Shown here piece by piece: positions 21,544 through 33,733 of a stretch of DNA of 64,000 nt; the stretch's first letter is position 1, and the number at the start of each line of letters is the position of its first letter. This stretch comes from Agapanthus africanus (Eukaryota > Streptophyta > Magnoliopsida > Asparagales > Amaryllidaceae), in contig CM057347.1 in assembly GCA_030015575.1 (NCBI GenBank), forward strand, positions 507,163,176 to 507,227,175. Direction: 5' to 3'. Position numbers and translations under genes: made by a program. The notes under the pieces were generated by a model, which was given only the letters and a program-made list of their open reading frames with translations, ran no database searches and was not told the DNA's origin.

Positions 21544-23213
21544 CTATTCCGTCCTGGGTTCTTTCCGAAGTAGCTTTATCATCTTCTTCGTCTTATTAGA
21601 TATGGGCGTACTCCACGGAGGCCGCGATGAGTTCGTTTCATTTCTCAGGGCAGCGGGTTCGGCTGTCTGCTCCCAGAAGGCTTCAGTTTCTGTCTGTATA
21701 AAGTTGGTGGTTGCAACTTGATTGTTCACCAACACACTTTTGGACAGTTCGATCTCTCCAGCCTTGTACTGCTTCTCGACCCAATCTTTGAAGATATAGC
21801 AATCCTCGATCGCATGGCTCACTACTCGGTGGTACGGGCAATACAGAGGATTGTCGGTCATTTTTGCTTCTTGGGGTCTTTTCGACTCCGGCAATTGGAG
21901 GCCGTTGTTCAAGGCATCTTTAAATATCTTGCGGACTTTGTCCCTCCTGAAAGAGTAAACCTTGTTCTTTTTCTCCTCTAGGGAAGGCCCATCTCCTCCC
22001 AACAATGGCTTTCGAGACCGGTTAGTTTTGGATTCGGCCGCCCTTCGCTTTTCTTCATTGTCGGACGCATTGAAGACATTGGTACTGCTGGAACTCCCGC
22101 TTCTACGGCTGTCGTCCCGCTTGCTTTTCCAAGTTTTGTCTCTCTGAGAGTCCGGCGGGGACTCTTGCTTCGAGCGTTCCAGCATTTGGACTTTCTTGGT
22201 TAGCTCTTGAAACGTCTTGAGGCCTGCTGTACACAAGAATGGGACCATCCAATTGCTGAGGTTCCCAATGAGAAGGCTGATGGACTGGTCCTGCTCCAGC
22301 GGCGGTTCGCACTTGACCGTGAGATTACTCCATCGGGCAATAAAGTCGGTGTTGCTTTCATTCTTCCCCGGCTTGGTCCTCACAAGGTCGGCAATGGAGA
22401 TTTTATCACTGACACTCATGAACCTTTGCCGAAACAGGGACTCCATTTGGGCAAAGGTAATGACGGACCCGTCCGGTATACTCGCATACCAGTCGAAGGC
22501 GACGCCGGTCAGGCTATTGACAAACTGACGAAGAAGGAGCGCGTCATTTCCCCCTGTATTTCCGCACGATGCTTTGAAGTGGGCGACGTGCTGATTTGCA
22601 TTCCCCGTTCCATCAAATCTTCCGAACTTAGGAATAACGTAGCCGCTTGGGAACTCAATCAGATCGTACTGCGTGGGATATGGCCGCCCGCTACTGCCGA
22701 TTTCTTTCTGAGCTTCAGCTTCAGCCACCAATGTTTTAACCTTGCTGGTGACCAAATCCATTATCCGATCCTGTGTTAGCGGGATAGTATTATCTGGGGC
22801 CAAGGCGTCCCCAGAAGCGGAATGTGGCCGGCTTTCATGCGGCTCGTCCAGTCTTGGTCCCAAAGGAACAGGCATTGGCTGCCTCGGATTGTCATCACCC
22901 GGCTGATTAGTAGTGGCTTGTGCTTGGTTGGGAGGCGCTCGAGCGATTTGAGCCGTAAGTTGCATCACCACGTTCGTTAAGTCGTCAATCTTCGAATAGA
23001 GCTTGGCCATATCTTTATCTTTGCTCCTGAGCTGTTTTCGAAGCTCTTGAAGCAGCTCTTGCTCCGCAGTCCTGGGGCGGAAAGTCGGCTCTTCCTCGCT
23101 GTCCGAGCTTGACTCTGTGTGGACCGAGGGGTCTTTCTGCCTATCATCCTCATCGAGAGGGTTTTCTTCATCCAGCGGGGGGGCTATTCTTGGGCAGCGG
23201 CAACCACATTCAG
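21544..23213 (-). CDS. T2 Gag
   Basis: The first ATG is at 23010, but the frame is open back to a TAG at 23217-23215, adding about 68 codons with acidic character and a predicted coiled stretch (LLQELRKQLRSKDKDM). The capsid-like gag domain lies in the middle (FVNSLTGVAFDWYASIP, FRQRFMSV, DFIARWSNL), followed by basic Ser/Arg-rich sequence and a degenerate zinc-binding pattern (YCPYHRVVSHAIEDC). It ends at TAG 21546-21544 and is followed in the same frame by pro-pol. Gag would form the particle; processing would need the protease beyond the stop. Confidence 0.85.
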
Positions 23214-24203
23214 GCTAGATTGGGCTTGGGATGTGGTGGCCCCATCCTTGCTTTTGCTGCGAAGGTTGTCGCTGGGGCGCCCGCCCGCCATATAGACCGT
23301 ATGGATGATATATCCGGCCGTCTTTCTATCATTGGTAGCTGATTTCACGAATCGTTGTCTTGACCCCCTTGTTTCGGTAGCTGGTAGTCGATTGAAGGCG
23401 GCTGGCCTAACCAGGTTCTTGAATGGTGCTGGCGCTTCTTTTCTAGGTTTGCCCCACTGCTTTCGTGCGGCACAGAGTGCTTGATAGACTCTTGAAGAGA
23501 CAGTGTCATACTTCTTCTGTTGAGGCCGGGACACATCTCTTTGTGGCACTATTCGGACCGCTGTCTTCTTGATTCTGGCGGTCATGGCATTTTTCTGAAC
23601 CCACTTCAGAGGCTCGAAGGAATTGCTGATTCTTACGTCCGACTCAGCTGTCGTCGCGGGGCAACCCTGCACTTGGAACTTCACATGATTCCATTTGGCC
23701 GAAGCCTTGGCCCTCTTGTTGGCTCGATACCTGAGCCGCTTCTGCCTTAACTTTTCTGTTCTAAGCACCTGGCAGACTTCGGCTCTTTGGGAAGATGCCG
23801 CAGACCGGGCGATGGAGGGCCTTGGAGATACGCTCGATTGTGCATTTGTTGGAGTCATCGCCTGAGCTCGTCCGCAACATTTGATTTTGCCCTTTGTACC
23901 GAAGTTCTTGCACCCCGCTGGAGCACCAGAGAATCGTTCAGATACCATCTTAAGTTTCGGTTATGGTGCTTTGGCGATCACGACATTCGGCCTCTTACCC
24001 CTTGAGACCGGCTTGGCCACCTGTTCCGCTGGGATCTCCGCCAGATGAGCACTTCCGGCAGGGTAGATGATGACGGAGCCAAACTGGCGGGGCGGTTCCT
24101 CCCACTGTCGACTGAGGCTCGCGGGGAGAACCACACGAGCGTTGATCTTGACCATGTACGGAATCGGGGTCATGTTGGAAGCTGAATTCGTCTGGGGAGA
24201 CAT
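23184..24203 (-). pseudogene. T2 upstream ORF (ORF1), unknown function
   Basis: A frame starts at ATG 24203, 143 bases from the 5' LTR, and ends at TAG 23184, overlapping the open gag frame by about 30 bases. It is broken once by TAA at 23963-23961; a Met at 23948 could restart. The protein of about 340 residues is basic in its second half (LRQKRLRYRANKRAKASAK) and matches no domain I recognise. Ogre-type Tat elements are known to carry an extra ORF before gag, and this ORF is in that position. It lies in a different frame from gag. Confidence 0.6.
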
Positions 24204-24322
24204 TGTCGTCGAAGGTTGATTGCTGCATGGAAAAAAAAGAACATCATTTCAGTATAGGCAATCGATATGTATATTGATTGAGTTCGTATGAACGTTTAAC
24301 CCGAAATATGGGAGGAGAGATT

Positions 24323-24341
24323 GGTCCCACCGGGCGTGCCA
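24323..24341 (-). other. T2 primer-binding site
   Basis: On the minus strand TGGCACGCCCGGTGGGACC lies five bases from the 5' LTR. Nearly the same site is present in T1 (38-56). The tRNA is not assigned. Confidence 0.7.
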
Positions 24342-24728
24342 GAATCTGTAGGGTGTTTTTCGTCACCCCATTGAGATGGGAATACGCGCGCGCTTGTCAG
24401 GCGTACTACAGATTCCTCCTGCCTAGGGTAGGCGGGGGTTTAATGATTGTGGGGATCCGAATCTCCGGCAGCCGCAGACTAAGCTGCCGTTAATTACCCC
24501 TCGCCTTTGGGGCGAGGGAACCTCCGATTGACGGGTTAAACTGGTCATGCGAACTCAATGTGCAGTGTACGTGTGTTTTGTTTTGGAGGGGGGGTTTAAA
24601 TATATCGGGAGCCACGCAGAGTTTTTACGGGGGTCCCGCTACCCGGATAGCGGGCTGGGGGTCAAGGGGACAGTGTCGTGGAGTATGTGTGTATGTAAAT
24701 ATGTATACATATGTACAGATATACATGT

Positions 24729-24740
24729 ATATATATAAAG
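24729..24740 (-). promoter_or_regulatory. TATA box of T2 LTR
   Basis: CTTTATATATATAC on the minus strand, about 90 bases downstream of the nearest G-box and about 390 bases before the LTR end. The same motif is at 12646-12657 in the 3' LTR. Confidence 0.5.
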
Positions 24741-24825
24741 AGGGGAAAAGACATCCAAAGGATGCGTGGGGACAGCACCTTGGGCGCTGTGCGTCTAGGT
24801 GCTGTGCGCTCAGGCGCTAGAGTGC

Positions 24826-25100
24826 CACGTGTCGGTACGTGGGCGCTCTGCGCTTGAGCGCTGGGCGCTGGAGCGCAAGCACGCCACGTGTCGGCACGGG
24901 GGCGACTTGCGCTCGAGCGCTTGCGCTTGAGCACAAGCGCGCCACGTGTCGGCACGGGGGCGACTTGCGCTCGAGCGCTTGCGCTGGAGCGCAAGCGCGC
25001 CACGTGTCGGCACGGGGGCGACTTGCGCTTGCGCTGGAGCGCAAGCGCGCCACGTGTCGGCACGGGGGCGACTTGCGCTCGAGCGCAAGCGCGCCACGTG
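24826..25100 (-). promoter_or_regulatory. Six-unit G-box (CACGTG) array in T2 U3
   Basis: CACGTG occurs at 24826, 24885, 24943, 25001, 25051 and 25095, usually as GCCACGTGTCGGCACG, in units of 44-59 bp with GCGCAAGCGC and GCTCGAGC segments. The core with flank, CCACGTGTC, matches G-box/ABRE sites bound by plant bZIP and bHLH factors. The array lies just upstream of the TATA-like box. Confidence 0.65.
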
Positions 25101-25871
25101 TCGGCACGCGGGCGCTCTGCGCTTGAGCGCCGGCGAGAAAAAGAGGCTTTTAGCCTAAAAAAATTTGTCCGAAGAGAAATCAGAGAGGAGTTGGACTCCT
25201 GAGTGTGTGTGTTTTTTTTTTTTTGGTTTAGTGAACGATGTTCATCTTCCTCCTCCTCTGTTAGCTGGATCTTGAAGATCAAGAGATATGGGATTTCTAA
25301 AAATCTCTTCTTTTTGAGATCTAATGGAAGATCTGAGTTCCCCTTTATGGGTCTTGTGGTGAAAAACTAATTTGTTTTATAAAAAGAAGAGTAAAACTCT
25401 TGGTTTAATTCAAGAGAAAAAAGGGAAGGTTTTGGAACCTTGAAGAAGGAGAAAAAGATCTCAGATCTGAAGAAAATTTTTTAGAGAGAGAAAAAAAAAA
25501 GTTGTTGAGATATTTCATTATCTTTGCCTTTATAGGCTATACACTTTACACATAGCCCCTTGGGCTTCATAAAATGGCATTTTGCCTATCCCATGGCTCA
25601 TGTGCTATTTCTTTTTGCACATAAGCCATGGGCTTCACAAAAATTTGGCTTTATGCCTATTTTTCTTACATTTATCCATAGAATAAAACAAAAGAAATAC
25701 AACAAAATTGTTTATTACAAAATTTTTTATCTTGGCGTGGGGGAGGCCGACCGCTTCATGTTCGGGCTCAGCCCGGGCATGGGCCCACTGGGTCTGGGCT
25801 TGGGCCCACTTGGCTTGAGGTTGACTTGGATTTTGACTTGGTCAATCGGGGTGTAAATTTTTACCCCAACA

Positions 25872-25876
25872 AGAAC
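25872..25876. repeat. Target-site duplication AGAAC (right) of T2
   Basis: Identical to 12201-12205. The B protease coding sequence rejoins across the two copies. Confidence 0.9.
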
Positions 25877-27389
25877 GCCGTTTCCTGAACTGACATTCCA
25901 GCTGGATACAAGCGGTGTGAATGGAATCGCATGAGTTCGGACGAACCGTTGCGACATAAAGCAATGAGATGCTCCAGTATCCAATAGTGTGGTGCAGCGA
26001 GTGAGGCTACTAAGATTGTACCTAGATTATGTGGGATATGTTTTAGGTATAAGGAAAAAGATATATTGGTATGTCTATGAATTAAAAGAGAATTTGAAAG
26101 GGAAGTGTTACCAGTGATGACTTGGCCGGTGGCTTCAGCCTCTTCCACAGTCATCGTGAAAGCCTGTCGCCTCGGCACATTCCTCCTTGCTGGAGGAGCA
26201 TTCCTCTGTCCGTTCCTTAGTTCTTGAAGTGGGTTCCTTTGAGCTTGATGAAACTGACGGGGAGGAGGTGCAGTCGGTCCACGAGTAGGTGGAGCAGGTA
26301 GTGCAAGTCTCGGGGTAGGTGCCTGAATGGCTGGGCGCAGCGGGTAAGTGATTGCTGGCCTGGGTGCAGCATATGAGTTTTGTCTACGAGGACAAGACCC
26401 AATATCGTGAGTAGCTGAGCCGTAGACTAAGCAAAGGCGATTTGCACGTAGGCAGTCTTTCATCAGATGTCCATCTCTCCTGCAGTATGTGCAAAATACT
26501 GGGTTGGGCCGATTGTTTGGTACTCCCGGTCTCCTGGCACAAATGGTGGCCTTGAAAAGGCTCCTCCTGCCATCTGGTTGGCAGGGCGCTTCATTCCGGC
26601 AGATTGAGATCTGCCCCTCGTCTTTCCCACTATCTCATAACGGCGGGCAACTTTCAGAGCCGATTCGTGGGTCGGAAAATCTCCTATGGCTAAAACGGCC
26701 TGGATTTCCGGATCTAACCCTTGTTGGAATCGTCGGGCTCCGATCTCATCCATCGGTATCAGGTGTGCCGCAAATCTGTTAAGGTATTGTGTTAGCTGTG
26801 TAATTTTTGATATTTTAAAATCGAAATATTGAGACGTATCTTACCGACTGAGCATGATGAACTCAACGTCATATTCATTTACTGACTTGGTCCACATTGA
26901 ACTTTGTTGCAGATGGATGAACTGTTGTTCCATATTAAAGCGGGCAGTCTCAGGGAAGTACTTTGCGTTGAACATATCACGGAAAGTCCTTCATTCGATC
27001 GGCTGGGTGAGACGGCTTTCTTCTGCCTTCCACCAAATCCTTGCATTGTCCGTGAGCTGCAACTTCGCAACACGAACCCAAACTATCTCTGGCACTTGTG
27101 CCGCTGCCAGGTCATCTTCAATGCTTTGAGCTTATTCCTCTGCTTCTAGAGGGCTCTCTTTTCCAGAGAATTGCTTGGGGTGTAAAGCTCAGAATTGCTT
27201 TACCCCTGGGGCTTCCGCTTCTGGTCGGTTCATCAGAATAGCAGTCTGCTGCTGCTGTCCTTCTAAGAGGCCGCGGATTGTCTCAAGCTGAACCGTCTGC
27301 TCGTTGATCGAAGCAACGGCGGCAGGTGTAAGTGGTAGAGATGGGGGAGTGTTGTTGACATTCGTGCCGGTGTTGTTTGGAGAATCCAT
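25877..27389 (-). pseudogene. Element B gag and protease N-terminus
   Basis: Gag starts at ATG 27389 (DSPNNTGTNVNN) and shows ARIWWKAEESRL, FRDMFNAKYFPE, RFQQGLDPEIQAVL and a poor zinc-knuckle region, but is broken by several stops and frame changes (for example near 27189 and 26890). The protease active site DTGASH is at about 25970-25984. The frame stops at the T2 insertion and continues at 12205. It is clearly dead. Confidence 0.8.
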
Positions 27390-27596
27390 AACCTTGAAAG
27401 AAAATTTTGGGTTAGGACAAATTCAAAGTATATGAAATTGTAAGATTTAAGAAATATGAATTGTAAAGAATGTTTTTAGTTGATAGTTTTTATGTTATAT
27501 TGCTTAGGTTGTTTACGCAGAACTGACCTGCATGTCCATACAGAGCTGACCTGTATGTCCACACAGAATCGACCTGCATGGGCCACCAACAAAACC
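27390..27596 (-). other. Leader and primer region of element B
   Basis: On the minus strand it begins GGTTTTGTTGGTGGCCCATG right after the LTR and continues colinearly with the spacers of the tandem array (56536-56816), e.g. AACAACCTAAGCAATATAAC. This ties B and the array to one family. Confidence 0.7.
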
Positions 27597-27852
27597 TGTC
27601 ACGCTCCGCTTCCCTGTATACGAGCAGAGGACGCGACGAGGCCGCTACGTATTTACTCTGAAGTAAACACGCCAAGCGCATCTAAGCAATATAAGTAAAA
27701 TGCACAAGAGACAGTGACAATGGATATAATTGAACATCAACTTTATTTATTAACATTCTTTTTACAATACATCTGGAAAGGTAAATACATGGAATGAAAG
27801 TAATACCTAAACAGTAGCATAACAGAAATGTAAAGGAAATATACAAGTGAAA

Positions 27853-27936
27853 CTAAAGCGCTGGATCTTCAGCAAACTGGTCCAAGTCTTCGCTGCTAGG
27901 CTCGATCTCCAGTGAGTCCGAAACACCTGACGTTAT
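27853..27936 (-). CDS. Conserved 27-codon LTR frame, copy in B
   Basis: Ends at TAG 27855-27853. Key residues are EIEPSSEDLDQF and DPAL. The first codon is ATA where the two other family copies have ATG. It follows a CTGAC, polypyrimidine, CAG stretch that looks like a 3' splice site, so it may be an exon rather than a free ORF. Confidence 0.4.
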   Translation of the reverse strand: MTSGVSDSLEIEPSSEDLDQFAEDPAL

Positions 27937-28203
27937 TCCAAAGAAAAAGAAAAAGAATGTCGTCAGCGAACAAATCGCTCGGTAAATCCCGAAGATAGAT
28001 AAGAATAGAATAGACAGAATAGAGTATAGCTGTTTATTGTTGTTATTTAGTGTTAACACTGTTGTTTGTAGCTTGGTACAAAAGAGGCCAGTGTATACGA
28101 GAGGAGTCTCACTATACCAGAGACTACGGTATACGGAGTACAAGGAACCATTCAGCCACGGTACAACGGCAATGGAGATTCAGGTTAGATGTCTTATGGT
28201 TGC

Positions 28204-28208
28204 AGTCT
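28204..28208. repeat. Target-site duplication AGTCT
   Basis: Paired with 32130-32134. B's LTR is colinear with its relatives once the insert between them is removed. Confidence 0.85.
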
Positions 28209-31200
28209 TGTCACGCCCCACTTCCCAAAATATGGAATACGAGGGATAGACAAGACCAGCCATGCCCCTACGGTCAAGGAAATGTCCTGCCGTAGTCACA
28301 CTTCGGCTTCTAGTTTTTCATGGTAAACAGTAATTGATGCACAGGTAATGAGAAAATGCAGTAACTGGAAGAAATAATGTAAAGACTGACCTGAAGCGGA
28401 ACAAACGAATGTAACTCGGAATGGCAAATCAAGAAGTCTGTGATGCACGTCTAGTTCTGGTTCAGGCTAAATCTTCTCCTCACACTGAGCATGCATACTC
28501 AGGTCGTCAGAGCGACACGATAGCAATATAATATATATAAAATCAAGTGACAGTTCTAACAGTGGTAGTAGATATGAATAACAGTAAATCAATGACAGCA
28601 AGAATATGAATGTGCAGAAATCAATATAGCGGAGCAGTAAAGCAGTAGAACGATATGTCACGTATGTCAACACTGAATATAAGGTATATAAATGCCAGTA
28701 TCCCTATCAGTCTCTAAGTCTTACTGTACAGGTCACTAAGCCTATCGTCAGTCCAAGTGTGAGAATCAACCACTCGCGAGTGTCCTCCACCCAAGGGTAG
28801 AACCCAAGGGCAAGGGACCACGGGCCCAGCATGTAACATGTATATCACGGTGTATATCACATACCCTGTAAATCTCCATATATCTCCCTAAATATATAAG
28901 CCGGCATGGGACTCCCGAGATTCTGTTGAACTCACACTTAAACTACCCCACACCCCGTGGTCTACATCAAATGCTAACCATAACCCTAAATACTAATCGA
29001 TCCGTGATAAGTCTGCGCGAGAACTGGAGGCAGGACCTCCATCAAGCACGTCCCGACTAATACCTAAGATAAATGACAGTGTCTGATGCCTTATCTGTGA
29101 CACCCGTGCAAGCGCTTCCATAAGTGTCCCATACCACTTATAGTCACACGTACACGCATCCCACAGACGTCGACAATGCAATAGAATAATAGGGGCTCTG
29201 ATTGTGCACAAGTACGTATCACTTTCACTTATTCACGGATACACGAACACTGGCGTACTTGCCACAATCATCACTAAAGTCTAACACTGGGTAAATGCAC
29301 GATATCACTAGGTTATCACTGCAATGATATGAATATGATATGATACGTAAACAGTATATGAAGCACGATTAAGGTGTTATAAAAACAGTATTCTATCACT
29401 TGCACGATTTATCATGAAACTTACGTGTACAGTTTAGCGAAACGATAAACAGGTAATAATCAGTATGTTCAGTTATCTATCCATTTAGTTTTAAGCCAAT
29501 CGGGTTCCAGGATCGTTAGTTATGACCATTTCATTTTAAGCGCTCGCGGCTGGAAATCCGGTTTCAGAATCGGAAGTCCGTTTCGCAACGCATTTTAATC
29601 CTAGTTGGGATCATATTTTAGCGACGCTACAGTTGGATGAATTCTAGGGTTTTCAGTAAGGTTTTCAACGCAACAGACGGATCGTCAGTCGCATCTGTAC
29701 GTCAGGAGTTATACACTGTTTAACACTAATATGACAGTTCTGATTCTATCAGGACTGTTATGCGTCCCGCTCTTTTAAATTGCAGATTAAATATCAAACG
29801 GTAACGAAACAGAATGAAATCGATTGCGTTGTCTAGCTAACAGGTTCACCTACAGTAAGCAGTGGAGTGCCGCAACCTATGAGTTAAGGAAATCCTGTGG
29901 CACCCATTAAGGAACAGCAAGCAACAACTGGAGTCGCTCTGGACTGCAGTCCAGAGTTGCACTCCGATCCAAGTATCATCACAATTTAAGTACAGGAATA
30001 TCAGGAAATTAGCACAGGGTTAAAGTTCGTCGAGTTGGCTTCGATTTGAGCCCTCGAACGCACCATTCCAGTATGTATAAGATTTATGGTGAATTTAACG
30101 ATTTTCAGGTACAATAAAATTACAGTTTTACGATTTAACTTGGGGGGAGTTGTTTTAGTCATAAACGATCAAATTATCCAACGAAATTCCTGCACTAGGT
30201 TCGCAGCCATACAGGCCAAACATTACCATTTAGTTCCGTCAAACTTGATGGGTATTTTCATTGGGAACATATGTCGAACAGGTATGGTACGTAATTAATC
30301 CAAAAGTGTAACATTATGATTTATGAAATTAACGATTGTAACTAGGATATATAGCATGTAAGCAAGTAAAATACTTGCCTGGAGACGAAGAATTGATAGC
30401 ACGGCAGCGAAGACAGTAGTGACACGGCACGGGCACGGAGTAGCAAGCGCCCGACGAATCTCGGCTAGATTTGGCTTGAGCTCGAGTCTCGGCAGCGGCT
30501 TGGTTGTTGGGGTCTAGATGACAAGTGTAGTGTCGGTGGTGTGCCGAGACCGATAATGAGAGATTGCAAATGGAGGGATATTGAAAGAGAAAAGATTTGT
30601 AGAGAGAGAAAGTGCTAGAGAGAGAGAGAGAGAAATGAGAGAGAGGGAGAGAGTAGGCAGAGAGAGAGAGTGTAGACAGAGAGAGAGAGAGAGTTACAGA
30701 GGGAGAGAGAGAGGCAAAGAGAGAGAGAGTGTAGACAGAGAGAGAGAGAGAGAGAGCTGAGAGTTAGAGAGAGAGGGACAGAGGGAGAGAGAGAGAGAGA
30801 GAGTTACAGAGGGAGAGAGAGAGAGGCAAAGAGAGAGATCGGGGAGTGAGGGTGAAGGTTCGGGTGAGCGAGGGGAGTGAGGAAGAGATCAAGAGAGTCG
30901 AGGATGGTGGCGAAGGTGACGATGATGATGATGGGGTCGACGAGAAGCAATGGGCCGCCGTCGAGAGGTTGCAGGGGTGGAGCTATGGTGGTCGCGGTGT
31001 CGAGCGGAGGCGGATGAAGAAAGGAGGTGGTCGGCTCGGGTGTCGACGAGAAGTAGTGGGTTCTGGTGAGGGGGTGCAGGTGAGGGTGCTCGGGGATGAT
31101 GGTGGCGGCCGTCGACGTGGGAATCGAATGAGGGGAAAATGGGGTGCAGGGGTCAGTTGATGGGTGCAGGGGAGATCGGTCGGTGGGAGAGAGGAGGAAA

Positions 31201-32129
31201 GAAAGAGAGGGAGACGGGAGTTTGAGTTGAGGAGGGTTGAGGAAGAAGGAGGAGGCTGGAGATGGGTGCCGGCAGAGGTGGTCGGTGACGATGTGGTTCG
31301 GGGGTGTAGCGAGAAGAGGAGGAATAAGGAGAAAGTGATGGGAGTGAAGAGAGGTGAACGTTGAGGGAGCGGGTCGCAGGGAAACGTGCGCGTCGTGGGG
31401 AGTAACGCTCGCGAGCGTGAGCGTCGGCGGAGGCGAGGAACGCGGCGGAGGAATAGGATCACGCGTAGGAAAGGAAAGTTACCGTTGGAAAAATTAAAGA
31501 AGATGAACAGGGGAGTGGGGTCGGGTCGGGTCTAAGGAGGCGGGCACGGGTTGGAGAGGGGACGCGGGCTGCAGGAAGTGGGCCGGGCCAAAGAATATGA
31601 ATAAAAGAATTAAAGGGAAAAAGAACGTGCCAGGGAGTTGGGTTGGCAAATAAAAGAATAAAAAGGGAATGGAGCAAGAGGGCCGGGCCGGGGTATTTAA
31701 AAGAGAATTTGGTGAAAAATTTGTGGAAGTGGGCCGCAGTAGAAAATTAAATAGAGAAGAGGGAAAAAGAAGGGCTGGGCTTGGGTTATTTAAAGAGACA
31801 AGGAAATTAATTTTGGGAAAAATAAGAAACGGCCTGAGGCTGGTTTGGGCTAGGGGAATTAAAGAAAAATTTAGATGAAAATAAAAGGAGTGGCTTAAGG
31901 AATTTATTTGGTTTTTAGGGAAATGGTTGAAGGGGAAAATTAGGGTTTTGAGTTTAAATAAGAATAAAATAAAATAATGAGAAAATTACAAAAGGGCTGG
32001 GATTTTATAAAAAGAAACTGATAGACTTTGTCTGGATTTTGGTTTAATAAAAGGGAATGGGTTTTAGGGGAAATAAAATTATAAAGTGACAAAATACGGA
32101 TTTTGGTATAAAAAGGGCTGGGTATTACA
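28209..32129 (-). mobile_element. Solo chromovirus-like LTR, 3921 bp, inside B's LTR
   Basis: Plus-strand ends are TGTCACGCCCCACTTCCC and GGGTATTACA, so on the minus strand it begins TGTAATACCC as many Tekay-like LTRs do. Flanked by AGTCT duplications. No internal region is present. Related to, but clearly diverged from, the B LTR, and closer to the fragment at 42265-44691. ORFs in its purine-rich part (30846-31878) are not considered genes. Confidence 0.85.
30595..30838. repeat. GA-rich microsatellite
   Basis: (AG)n runs broken by recurring GTTACAGAGGGAG, GTGTAGACAG and GGCAAAG pieces. It is CT-rich in the LTR sense strand and may be a leader-like zone. Confidence 0.9.
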
Positions 32130-33733
32130 AGTCTCGTGCCACTTCTAACACCTTCCGTACCAATCTACCTCTTATAAACCCCGCGATATCTCTTAATTGT
32201 ATTATTTGTTTTGTTTGAGTTGTATATTGTATATATATGAATGACTTGTCGAAACCATGATATCAGTAATGGAACGGATATAATGGATGAACATGTAAAT
32301 GGAATATATCCATGGTTCGGTTCAGTCGATACAGATTGATATAGATTTAATAGATAGATTCATATTGAATCATATTGTATTGTAGTTTGTACTTGAATCA
32401 CATTCAAGTCAGATTGATTATATTGAGACTCAGTCTGAGTCAGACACTTTTAAAAGAACTTGAAATCCTGATTGTTTTGGTGTTATCGATAACTGCTACA
32501 CATAGACGGCAGGATTTGTGTCTTTTTCAAAGACAATTACCGTGTTTATAACACTGTTTGTTATATTGTCTACCTTAAATAGGCAAGCACCTATATCTCC
32601 GGCTCTCTGAGGCTCAAGAGACTGGTCCCGTTTAAACCTATGTTTACTATGGTCCTTATTGTAATTTAGCATAACTTGAGGGGTTTTATATAAAAATAAT
32701 TTTGTATAATTTTCAAAATACACCTCAAGTATTTAATTATCGTCTTTAGGATTTTCATTGATGTATATTTTATAAATGTGATATTTCTAGTGAATAAAAC
32801 CTAATTTCATAATATATGGTATTTATTTGTAATATGGATGTTGTTTTGAATGATCATGGTAGTTTCATGTAATATTTGAATTCTTTTCTTGAGTTTTGGA
32901 AATATGGAATAATATATATATTTCAAATAAGTATTTTGATAATATTTATAAGACATATTTAACGAAAATAAATTTATTTGTTTTCTTGTAAAAATCTCAT
33001 TTTCTAAACAAAAATGTATAAAAATTCTATCGAGATCGAATGCACATCTTGCTCTACTAAGCCCGAGAATGTGCGATAATCCATACCATCCCAAACGGGT
33101 TCACCAAAATGAGTTGTAGAGGCTCAATTGCATGGAAATATTTTAATACATCTTTTAAAGAAAATGGTTTTAATAAGTAAGGGTATTTAATTGCAAGGTC
33201 GTATTTCCCGTATTCTACTATCTCAAGATTCATCGTGCTATGATAGATATGTGTATTGTGATGAGGTAGGTCATTACCTCGTGAGTTGTTCTAAGGTAAT
33301 ATGGTTAAAAGGTATAAACATGTCGATATGAAACATAAAGGTATTTTAATGTAAAATTGAAATATAACTTGTTATGGCTATCATTTTAATGTCAAACTTG
33401 TTCTAATGTCTTAGTTAATGATTACTAAACAAGATATCAAAAGTTGTAGATTTGTTATTAAGAAAAAGTTGTATTTTTAAAAGAAAAGAGAATCGGAAGC
33501 CGGATAACTCTGCTTCCGATACGTTTTAAGAATGAAGAGTTTGCCAATAGCAAAAGAGAGAGAGAACGGGGACTTACTGGTTTTGGTGAGAGGGGAGAGG
33601 TAGGAAGAGGTCTAGGATTCGTCGGTGATTCATTTCGTTGCCGAAAACTCCTTGTATCGTCGCCGGAACTTCGTCGGAGTTTCGCCCTTTGTTAACTCCA
33701 ATTATGCACTATGGGGACTTAGAAATTTCTTGA

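Larger units (their letters stand above)
24347..25871 (-). mobile_element. 5' LTR of Tat element T2, 1525 bp
   Basis: Same termini as the 3' LTR and highly similar along its length. Main differences: loss of a 61-bp hairpin block, one more G-box unit, a longer poly-T run and about 20 extra bases near 25800. The close similarity indicates a recent insertion. ORFs in the G-box zone are shadows of the repeat. Confidence 0.95.
27597..33733 (-). mobile_element. 5' LTR of element B, interrupted and truncated
   Basis: It starts TGTCACGCTCCGC on the plus strand, is interrupted at 28208 by a solo LTR, resumes at 32135 and loses similarity to its relatives near 33733, where copia-related sequence begins. 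It is colinear with the solo LTR at 38044-40800. The far (U3) end is missing. Confidence 0.7.

Noticed and set aside
27853-28143. 96-codon ORF in B's LTR as a full protein
   Set aside because: Its middle is a Phe run encoded by the polypyrimidine tract; only the last 24-27 codons are conserved in relatives.
30846-31462. Gly/Arg-rich and Pro/Ser-rich ORFs
   Set aside because: They lie in purine-rich LTR sequence of a solo LTR and mirror each other on opposite strands.
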